A DNA stretch of 64,000 bases from Azolla caroliniana (lineage: Eukaryota > Polypodiophyta). Positions 56,200 through 64,000 of the stretch are shown in pieces. The translations under genes were made by a program, and so were the position numbers. The stretch lies in contig JBHGNT010000005.1 of the NCBI GenBank assembly GCA_043228905.1, positions 19,096,001-19,160,000 of the forward strand, read 5' to 3'. Each line of letters starts with the position of its first letter. Position 1 is the first letter of the stretch. A model generated the notes under the pieces. It did not search any database, was not told the DNA's origin, and worked only from the letters and a program-made list of their open reading frames with translations.

Positions 56200-56362
56200 T
56201 CACGTTAATATGAAGGCGTCACCACGAGGGTCATGTCGGGTTTTTTCAAATCTTGATTCCGACCATCGAGCTAGAATTTGCATCTACCCGTAAATTTCGG
56301 GCGGTTGGAGTCGAACTCGCTACGTCAACCAAAATCGACATCCTGTCCACTAGACGGCACCT
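56200..56362 (-). mobile_element. tRNA-Glu-like SINE head
   Basis: On the minus strand, GTGCCGTCTAGTGGACAGGA (56360-56341) resembles the D-arm and A box of tRNA-Glu, TTTTGG an anticodon-loop remnant, and GAGTTCGACTCC (56318-56307) a B box. An unrelated body follows towards 56150. This layout is that of a tRNA-derived SINE, or a tRNA pseudogene. Confidence 0.55.
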
Positions 56363-56405
56363 AAGGACAAGAGTTGGACCCAATTATTGTAAAACTGCAT
56401 CTCTC

Positions 56406-56560
56406 CACGAGGGAGGGAGGGAGGGGTATATTTTATACCTAAAATTAAATTAAATTAAATTAAACCAAATATTTTAAAATAAAAATAAAAACATTAATAA
56501 TAAATAGTATTACTATTAAAAACAAAAATAATAATAAGTAATAACAACAATGATAATGAT
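56406..56560. repeat. Simple repeats (GGGA)n, (TAAAT)n and AAT-rich
   Basis: A GAGGGAGGGAGGGAGG run is followed by AAATTAAATTAAATTAAA and AATAATAAGTAATAACAACA-type sequence; no coding potential. Confidence 0.9.
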
Positions 56561-56689
56561 TATTATTGTTACTATGGGAGGAACTCGAACGCGCCTTCGT
56601 TCATGTCCTCTACTTGAACACAACTACATTAGAACTCTACTCGAACATGTTGCCCGCCACATGTGTCGTCCTTAGCCACTAGTCGACCA

Positions 56690-56930
56690 CCACCGTCCAT
56701 TTACACCACTTGTCACTACTTCTATCTTGGCCTTGAACTTCTCCAAGGAACCATCAACTGTATACTTTACTTTCCATATCCACTTGGTGCCTATCACCTT
56801 CTTCTTTGTTGGTCTTTCCAACAACTCCTACTATCTTTATGATGTTGTTGTATCTTGACAACATCATCTCATTTCACTTAAAGTCAGACATGGCTTCCTC
56901 CACCGAGGTTTGACTTATAGAGCCTATGAT
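56690..56930 (-). mobile_element. Ty1/Copia reverse-transcriptase start, relic
   Basis: The minus strand encodes PTKKKVIGTKWIWKVKYTVD followed by GSLEKFKAKIEV, the conserved entry to Copia RT (KPIG.KWV.K.K...DG...KYKARLV). Upstream, SVEEAMSDFK matches the preceding .EA....W.EAM region, in another frame. Confidence 0.75.
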
Positions 56931-57149
56931 GTTGAGTACCATATATGTGTCAGCAATGTGGCCAAAGGTTGTTTGTTGCGCCTCTATTCTTCTTTGTTTT
57001 TGTAAACAATTGGTTGGAGTTTAGGGAAACTCAACTTGAGGATTATGATCATCAAATAGCTTTTGAACCCACTAATGTATTTTTTTTGCATGTGCCATTG
57101 CAACATGTTGAACTAACAAGTCATCGCCATTAAGTGAATCAACTTCCTT

Positions 57150-58240
57150 TCTTGGACAATGTGTCAAGAGTGGGTGGAATACGATTGATGATATAATAGT
57201 AGAACCCCTATTCTCAACTCGATGTTGTAAGAATCTAAATTAATGTTAAGAACAATTCAAGAGAAAAAAAGGAATGAAGGGTGCTAGACCACCCAATCAC
57301 CCCCTAACAAATGTGTGAGACAGATCCAAGTCCCTCATTGTCATGGGAGTTTGTGATCGATGTGTTAAACCATTGGGGTCATAAACAAGGAGAGATTGTA
57401 AAAGAAGAGAGCAAGACAAGCACAAATAAGATACCAATATAGTGTAGGATCAAAGATACATAAATTATCTCTATCAAACTCCAACTTGAACCCTTGGCTT
57501 TGATCTTGAGAGTTGAAAAACCATTGTTGATAACCTATATCTCGATTGATTAATTATTAGATGAATGTATTTTTCTTGATGCCTAGATGGGGCTTAGATG
57601 TTGATATTCCTTTTCTTTAAATAGGTGTTCGAGTAAGGGCGCATGTGATGTGCGAGTGCACATGATGAATGTGATGTGGGATTGCTACTTGGTGCACATA
57701 TGTTGATGTGTGATGCATGACAACCATGTTCTTCATCAAAGTCATCATGCATGCAATGTTTTCTTTTTCCGATAAAAAATATGCTCCATTGGTATTAAAA
57801 TTAATAATGCCAAAGGCAATGCACAAATTGTACATAATAGTTTCCACTCCATAATATATATCATCAAAAAAAGAACTAACTATCAACGATGGCATTTGGC
57901 AAGACTCGGCATTTGCCAACACCACCTTTGCTACAACAAGCTAGGATTCCATGAGACCATATATGTAGTACGAAGTGTGTGAAACCCATCTTCAATTGGC
58001 CCTTGTTATGGCCTCTAAAAACCTTTCATGTTGCAACCAACATTGGCTTAATGTGATTCTGCATATACTAAAGCTCTTCGATCTATCCATACTCAACATA
58101 TAACCAAATTCCTACAGTTCAGGAGAATACATATCATGGTGGTAAGGTTGTTGCTATTTGTCAAATGTTTTATACGACAATATCTTCTTCAGCTGCAACA
58201 GATGAAGACACGAAAATAGTCCATGATGCATCTGCCGCTT
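57150..58240. other. Intergenic stretch without recognised genes
   Basis: I find no convincing frame or element. Bases 57617-57925 are open on the minus strand but show no recognisable motif. Confidence 0.4.
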
Positions 58241-58379
58241 GGGATAAAACGTGATGGGCCGCCTTGGACAGCCCATCTATCATCTCCCATATCGAAACGA
58301 GCATGTCCTTCATCTCCACTAACATTGAAAATGTACTTGTAATGAATCTCCCTAGAACAAGATGATCTATGTCCTCTTC

Positions 58380-58840
58380 ACCTCAACAAGAATATATGGT
58401 TCGATCCCCCACCATCTTCACTCAACCTTATCGCAAAACAAAAATCTGCTTCGGTCGGTCCGCATCAACCATCTCGTTGCTTACCACCAAAGTCCTATAA
58501 AAATAACAACAAAAAGAGTCTCGTGTGTTTCTCATCCCCTCAAGATCTACTTCACTCATTAGCTTCATCCCCCACACCAACATACTCATCCTGCTCACAA
58601 AAACAGAAAACCAGCTTCATCATGTCCACGTCCACCATCTCGCTATCTCCGATTATCTCAGGATTTCTATCGACTCCCGCAAAAATCCTGTACTGACAAC
58701 CAAAAATTAAGTCAAAAAATTTCCTGCTTTATCATAATACTCTGCTTCAGCCCCCACCACCTTGTACATTCCAAGAGCCTTCCTACATGCCGCAACCACC
58801 TCGTCCATGTTAACTCATGTTGTTTGTAGTAATAATGGTG
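58380..58840 (-). repeat. Three diverged ~165-180 bp repeats beside the L1 fragment
   Basis: CCCCCACCATCTTCACTCAA (58406), CCCCCACACCAACATACTCA (58569) and CCCCCACCACCTTGTACATT (58751) start units that also share CATCAACCATCTCGTTGC / ACCATCTCGCT / ACCACCTCGTCCATG phrases. They precede the L1 tail and may be its variable 3' repeats. Confidence 0.5.
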
Positions 58841-58899
58841 CCGGTGGTAGGAACAACCATCGAGGTGGTACGTAATTCCACCTGACCTCAACACATGCA

Positions 58900-59700
58900 T
58901 CTAACATTATAGGAATAGTTGACCAAACTTGACGAATTCTCCATCTTTTTCGAATAGTCATATTTCTAGAACCCTTATAACTGTCATAATCACCTTTAAC
59001 CGTATGTACCAATAAGTTCCATAAAAGACTTTACCTAATCTACAACGTGAGTGTTTTCATCATTGTATAACTTGGAACACCTAGCTTTCCAAAAAACCCA
59101 TAAAACCAACGAGGAGACAATCTGCCAAACATAACTCCGCAAGAAGAACTTGATCCCCTGTAAGGAGCTTGAAGTAGAATATACTTGAAAACTTCTTACA
59201 TGCAAAGACAAGGAAGAATGATGATAATGATAAAAAACTCTTTGTTGATCCAACATTCCCCAAAAAACTGCACCCCATGTGAAAATAGTCGACCTATACT
59301 TACGACCTAGAAGCTTAAGAATTCGACACCAAAAACTTTTTGCCGCACATGACCGATTACTCACCGACCTCCTCAGCAAATCACCTATTGGCAATGCATA
59401 ATGAATCATCAACCACCGAAAATGCAATATCTTATTCATGCATTTAATTGACCAAAACTGTTTCCAAAACATCACCATATGTGAAGAGGAGACATTACCT
59501 TCCTCCTAATACTTTTTTCCAACAGGTATCAAGTCGGTCTAATTCAACATAAAATTCCTCCCAAATGCCACCGAATATGAGAAGAAAGGGAGGACCTTAG
59601 TCGAAGGGTCAAACATGGACAATTTCCAACCATAATCCGATGGATCCCATTGCAAATCATCAATTGGCCTAGAGTATAACACCCAAATATGAGATGAGAA
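58900..59700 (-). mobile_element. L1-type LINE C-terminal fragment (zf-RVT)
   Basis: A minus-strand frame at 59478-59035 reads FRWLMIHYALPIGDLLRR, CRILKLLGRKY, FTWGAVFW and LVLWVFWKARCSKLYND, the plant L1 post-RT zinc-binding region (W...HD.LP...L..R ... LW..WKARN). Sequence before and after is related but shifted. Confidence 0.75.
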
Positions 59701-60427
59701 ATTAGCAATTAGATATTATAATCATAATGATGAAAATTGATAATAAATTGTAAAAGGTTTATCTGAATGATTCATACTTATTTGTTGATATGCGAGGTTA
59801 TGGATTCAAGCCTCTCACATGACCCTTCTTTTCATATTGTGAAACAATGTCGATGTCCCATACCACCGAGTTCAGACATGGACTGTACATTGGGGTTGAA
59901 GAAGGAGGAGGATCACATGTATGATGTTAAAGTTTTGCAACACTATTAGAGTCTCTATTAAAAATAATAAAGATTATTCCCATCATCAAGGTAGATGGCC
60001 TTCTTATATAGGCTCAAACTCTAGGCCCTTTTCTATTTCACACTTGACTACTTCATTATAAGCGGTGAACAAATGAAACACTCTAACATTATCTCCCACG
60101 AGAAGATTAAGAATAACTCAATCATTACCTTCATTCCTTATGAATTAACCTACAGTTAACCCTAAGGTTAGAGACTTACGATTATGGTTATGCTTATATA
60201 ACATACTCCCCCTCTCTAGAATATTGCACTCTTGCAACGAAAAGTTTGGGAAGTTGGTTTTAAGAGTATTTTCTTGCTTTGAGGGAGCATATTAGATAGA
60301 ATTATCCATCCATTTAAACTATCAAATATGCTTAGAACATAAGCGTTTAGTTAAAAAGTTGGGAATTCTTTTTTGTCGTGCGAGGTTTAGATGCTCGATT
60401 CTCAAAGTAACCAAGTTTTTTCCCCTC
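59700..60427. other. Intergenic stretch before the promoter repeats
   Basis: No gene is seen. GTTATGGATTCAAGCCTCTC at about 59801 resembles a B box and might be another tRNA-derived scrap. The rest is AT-rich single-copy-looking sequence. Confidence 0.35.
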
Positions 60428-60800
60428 ATTAGGACTGGACTTGTGTTGTTCATTTCTGACCAACAATGTCCAAGGTAAAGAAAAAACCGACAATAACAAA
60501 CGATACATCTCGGACCACCCGATACAAAAAAAGGCTATTTGGTTCCATTGTTTCTTTCCATTAGGATCGAACTCGTGTCATTGATTTCTGACCAGCACCG
60601 GGCAAAGGTAAGAGAAAAGACCCTGGCAACAAAGAGACGCACATATCAGAGCACCCAATACAAAAAAAAGAAGGTTATTCAGTTGGTTGTTTCGATAATT
60701 AGGGTTGAGCTCGTGGGCCATGGCCATTCATTTCCGAGCAAACAATAGCTAGGGTGAAGAAGGACCGAGAACTTAGAAGAGCAGACCTGACCTGATAAAA
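60428..60800 (+). repeat. Three imperfect ~130-bp tandem repeats upstream of the coiled-coil gene
   Basis: Units start at 60428, 60560 and 60698 with ATTAGG followed by a GGACTTGTG/GAACTCGTG/GAGCTCGTG block, then CATTTCTGACCA or a variant, AAGG(T)AAAGA, and ACACCCGATACAAAAAAAGG-like ends. Units are 132, 138 and about 103 bp; the third is truncated. They lie just upstream of the presumed transcription start and may contribute promoter elements. Confidence 0.7.
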
Positions 60801-61183
60801 GCCCTCCCCCCAATGGTCATACAATTGTGGCCCCCAAGAGTGTTAACAACACATATAGAGAGAAGGAAGAAGAAGGAAGAAGAAGCCTTCATTCATTCAT
60901 CATACATTCATTACATAATTCATCGCTTCACTTTTGGCCCCCAACAAATTTTCAAATCCGCTCAAATTCGCGCCTTCAAACACTCAGAAAAACACACAGA
61001 GAACGCAGACGATCGACGATCGACGATCGACCGAGCCGCGAAGACGAAGACGAAGACGCAGACAGAGAGACGCAGACGCAGGGGGGAATAGAGACAGGTA
61101 CGCTCCCCTGATCTTTAGCTCTCTCTCTGTCTCTTTCCATGCCATCCCTTTTAGTTCCTAGAGTATTGCAGAAATTGGTCTCT

Positions 61184-61188
<5 letters not shown>

Positions 61189-61244
<56 letters not shown>
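61189..61244 (+). repeat. (GA)n microsatellite
   Basis: About 28 uninterrupted GA units lie in the leader region of the coiled-coil gene. GA/CT tracts in plant leaders can act as GAGA-type regulatory elements, but nothing here proves function. Confidence 0.95.
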
Positions 61245-61247
<3 letters not shown>

Positions 61248-61328
61248 CTGCAGAACGCGGACGTTTTTTTTTTCTGAAGCCACTCGCTGGGAATTCTGCA
61301 GAATTGCAGAGGCCGAAAACGGAGGTAA

Positions 61329-61393
61329 AAGAAGAAGAAGAAGAAGAAGAAGAAGAAGAAGAAGAAGAAGAAGAAGAAGAAGAAGAAGAAGAA
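61329..61393 (+). repeat. (GAA)n microsatellite
   Basis: A run of more than 20 GAA triplets lies 85 bp after the GA tract. Translated it gives a polyglutamate frame, which I regard as meaningless. Confidence 0.95.
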
Positions 61394-61934
61394 GGAAATA
61401 ATTGCCTTCTTCTCCACTCCTGCTCACGTCTTCCATTTCAAGCCTTTTCCTCAATGATCTACCGTAAAGAGGTTATTTCCTGGAATAAGTTAAGGATTGG
61501 GATTTGCAGAAAGACAGAAAGAGGAAAAGAAGGAGAATAGAGGAGAAAGAGGAGACGTTTCCTGAAGCAAAATTATTTTAAGCCATACATAAATGCAAAG
61601 ACAGAGACACAAAGGCAAAAGAAGAGAGAGGAAGGCAGAAGATAGACACTACTTCATACAGGTACATCTTCAGATCTTTCAATTTGAGCGTCTTTTGTGA
61701 TGCAGTGAATTGACTGAATTGTTTTGGTTATGACTCTTCGTGCATCATGGCCGTAGACATTCTCATTTGAGGGTGTCTGCTTTCAGATTTATGTCCTCAG
61801 ACAAACGAATTTACGATTTACTGATGTTAGAATAAATCAATTCCGCTTTAGGGTTTGGATGATGTGTATTTGGAGAGGTAGTATACAAATCTCTGTCCTG
61901 GTGTGTTGATTGGTTTTTGGAGAAAGGAAGAAAT

Positions 61935-62430
61935 GCTAGCACCTCTTAAGATACAAAATGACTTGTGAGATTGAAGGCGAGATACAGCTGAAAACATTGT
62001 CCTGTCTCAGAGAACAAACTAAAATAAATATATGTTAAGTAGTAAAACTGCATATGATACCAAATATGCTCGTTAGCTAAGAATATAACACTGTTACGTT
62101 AGATGGATCGAGACACATGAGTTGATCCATGATAGAGAGTCCTCCAAAGCAAGCATCTTAGTTGTCAGATGATAATGGTCTAGATCTGTCAATAAAACGT
62201 GTGATAGGACTGTGGTCTCAGATGAAAATGGCTTATGTATATAACATAATTGCTATTGCCCAATTTATTGTAACCCCGTTTGAAATGTTGTGGTTGAGAC
62301 TCTAGTTCTGTAGCACATGATTGACGTGTAGCATGTGAGGGGGTGCGGTGATGGTTCTAAGGAAATTGTGAGTGTTCTGTGCTGTTGTGTGGGTTTTTTG
62401 ACATAATTTTGGCCTTCAGCAACATTTCTC
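61935..62430 (-). mobile_element. Highly decayed LINE copy in the leader intron
   Basis: CACCTCTTAAGATACAAAAT, TTGTCCTGTCTCAGAGAACA, TATTGTAACCCCGTTTGAAA and TTCAGCAACATTTCTCTTGT follow the order of the minus-strand family 3' region, with heavy divergence. Confidence 0.65.
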
Positions 62431-62576
62431 TTGTGAACGTGTTAAGATGTGTTTGGAGGGAAAGTTTGAAAGAAAATATAACTTTCTGTTTGATATTGCA
62501 ATGGGCCTTTCATAGCCACCATTTCAGAAGAAGAGTCCTAGCTCTTAACAGAGACCAAAAGTATCACTTGTTTTCA

Positions 62577-62680
62577 TGCAGGAAATATGGAAGCTGGTGT
62601 TCATTTCGAACCTTATGTGTGCATTCTGGGACATGTCAGTTCATGCACCTAGAGAAAGGAGTAGTTTTAGCCACAAAGTT
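62577..62680 (+). pseudogene. Possible pentatricopeptide-repeat scrap
   Basis: The reading MEAGVHFEPYVCILGHVSSC, then after a frameshift LEKGVVLA, resembles the joint between two PLS-type PPR repeats (AGV.P..Y....IL..CSS...LEKG). It is short, has a stop and a shift, and could be chance. Confidence 0.25.
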
Positions 62681-62960
62681 TCCCAGCATATCTATGTGCA
62701 AGATCATTGAACTGGACTGCTGTTTCTGGAAAGGTATGTTCTCCGTCCAATGATGGAACAAAACCCTAAACCTTGGGGTTTAGTTGTTAATTTTAAATCT
62801 CTTTCTGAGTTGTTAAAATCTGTTTCTTGGGAGAGTCGGAAAAGAAAACATGCAAGCTGTTGACGTTTTTGTGGCATTGTTCATAAAATTGCAGATTCTC
62901 CCATAGTGACACTGTATATTCTGGGTTGTGAATTCTTGATCTGCTGTGAGAAATAAGGTT

Positions 62961-64000
62961 ATGGATTCTGAAGCCGAAAACCTTTGCTGTGAAACTACCT
63001 GCACTGCTGCTATGGAGAACAGGGAGAATATGGATGTGGAAGGAGGATTTATTCCTCTTGGAGAGGAACACCATCACATTAATAATGAATCCAAAAGGAT
63101 GCTCTTGCAAGATTTAGATCGATCCCAGGATAAAGTGAAAGCATTAGAAGAGCTCAACAAAAGAATTTCGCAGACTCTCAAGTCAGAGGAGATGGCCTGG
63201 AAGAATGAGAAAGATGAACTTCTGAATCTTTTGGCCAGCTGTGAAAACAATCTAAATGAGGTGACAGAGAAAGCAAAAGGGCTTACAGAAAAGCTTTCGA
63301 GGGCTGAATGTGCTGTGGAACACCTGACAAAATCCAAGGAGAAACTTGTGGAAAACGCTTCTAAAAGGGAAATGGAGATGCAACAACTTGTTGATAGGCT
63401 CACAGAAGCAGAGTTTGCTCTTCAGGAGAAGATTTCAAAAGAAACATCAGCATTGAAAGATTCATTACTGGAGAAGGACAAGGTGATCATGAATTTGAAA
63501 GCCCAAAGAGCTCACATAGATAAAGAACATAATGAGATGGATTCTGTGATTCAAGAGCTTCAAGAATTTAAGTCAATTGTAGATGACCTCAGGAATATGC
63601 TGGATCAAGAGCAGAAAAAGTTTACATCTCTGGAAAACCTTAGGAAAAGGGACATAGAACGATTCACCCAACAAGAGATGAGTTGGAAGAATGAAAGAGA
63701 GGAAATTGTCAGAAATTTAAGTAATTTGCATGATGATCTAAGTTTAAAGGAAGATCATGTGCAACAACTCAAGGATAAACTTTCATTTGCTGAAGATGCA
63801 ATGAAGCATATGACAGAGTCCAAGTCTTCTCTTATAAGTGAAGTCTCCAAGCTCAAAACAGAGATGCAACAAACTTACTTGCAACTGAAAGCTGCAGAAT
63901 CCACCATTGAATCACTAGAGAAATCAAAAGAGAATGATGCACGTTTCTCATCAGAACTCCTGGATGTGAAAACAAGAGAGATAGAAGCTTTACACCATGA
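62961..64000 (+). CDS. Long coiled-coil protein, N-terminal part (runs off the window)
   Basis: An uninterrupted frame from ATG 62961 to the window edge gives 346 residues with no stop. An in-frame TGA at 62937-62939 makes this the first ATG. After about 45 acidic, Cys-containing residues the protein is almost all charged heptad-like sequence rich in E, K, L, S and Q, with no signal peptide or membrane segment, so it is a predicted long coiled coil. Two parts are homologous: MAWKNEKDELLNLL from residue 78 and MSWKNEREEIVRNL from residue 240, 162 residues apart, each followed by matching KL(S)xAE, TxSK and EMQQ motifs. I do not recognise the family; cytoskeletal, golgin-like or nuclear-matrix proteins all look like this. 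Confidence refers to the gene being real. Confidence 0.85.
   Translation, partial: MDSEAENLCCETTCTAAMENRENMDVEGGFIPLGEEHHHINNESKRMLLQDLDRSQDKVKALEELNKRISQTLKSEEMAWKNEKDELLNLLASCENNLNEVTEKAKGLTEKLSRAECAVEHLTKSKEKLVENASKREMEMQQLVDRLTEAEFALQEKISKETSALKDSLLEKDKVIMNLKAQRAHIDKEHNEMDSVIQELQEFKSIVDDLRNMLDQEQKKFTSLENLRKRDIERFTQQEMSWKNEREEIVRNLSNLHDDLSLKEDHVQQLKDKLSFAEDAMKHMTESKSSLISEVSKLKTEMQQTYLQLKAAESTIESLEKSKENDARFSSELLDVKTREIEALHH

Larger units (their letters stand above)
60840..62960 (+). other. 5' leader and probable leader intron of the coiled-coil gene
   Basis: The purine-rich, ATG-poor stretch after 60840 looks like a leader exon ending at GACAG|GTACGC (61096/61097). The nearest good acceptor before the start codon is TTGCAG at 62890-62895, implying a 5' UTR intron of about 1.8 kb. 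A second CAG|GTACAT donor at 61659/61660 is an alternative. The putative intron holds (GA)n, (GAA)n, a minus-strand LINE remnant and a possible PPR-like scrap. Splicing here is inferred and is not fixed by protein similarity. Confidence 0.5.

Noticed and set aside
59767-59949. Small gene near 59.8 kb
   Set aside because: Short frame with no motif, no splice or promoter context, and a B-box-like sequence suggesting a repeat.
61139-61540. Open frames encoding poly-Glu or poly-Ser/Leu proteins on both strands
   Set aside because: They are translations of the (GA)n and (GAA)n microsatellites in a leader region.

Overview
The window is eukaryotic nuclear DNA from a land plant. It carries, in order, most of an axonemal dynein heavy-chain gene (plus strand, running in from the left edge), an EXECUTER-type chloroplast gene (minus strand), and the first coding exon of a long coiled-coil protein gene (plus strand, running off the right edge). 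An axonemal dynein beside a chloroplast singlet-oxygen sensor gene means a plant with flagellated sperm: bryophyte, lycophyte, fern, cycad or Ginkgo. Angiosperms and conifers are unlikely. The AT-rich sequence and transposon-filled introns fit a large genome, but I cannot name the species.

Region 1 (1-39,800): 47 exons rebuilt from conserved dynein blocks join in phase with no stop. They encode about 3,170 residues, from the linker to the C-terminus; the N-terminal tail (roughly 900 residues if the family length of about 4,000 holds) lies upstream of the window. The four P-loops, stalk, microtubule-binding domain and C-terminal domain are all present. The closest family by eye is the single-headed inner-arm DNAH3/7/12 class. 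Many of the large introns are full of decayed copies of one LINE family in both orientations, with Copia and Gypsy pieces. The last 24 codons plus 3' UTR are tandemly triplicated (213-bp units).

Region 2 (39,800-43,885) is intergenic and holds a 2.4-kb element with about 92-bp terminal inverted repeats. Region 3 (43,886-53,541) is the 11-exon, 727-codon EXECUTER gene; its 3.9-kb first intron holds LINE copies and a hAT-like MITE. Region 4 (53,542-60,400) has no gene I recognise: a second MITE of similar composition, Copia and L1 fragments, and a tRNA-derived SINE-like sequence. Region 5 (60,428-64,000) has a three-unit promoter repeat, a GA/GAA-rich leader, a probable leader intron and an open coiled-coil reading frame from 62,961.

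The three genes have unrelated jobs (sperm motility, plastid retrograde signalling, and an unknown coiled-coil function), so nothing suggests a functional cluster. I saw no prokaryotic operon, CRISPR array, rRNA or intact tRNA gene. The points most worth checking are the dynein 3' triplication, two GC-AG introns, one U12-like donor, the LINE 3' hairpin with its TTTC tail, the long-TIR element, and the two MITEs.
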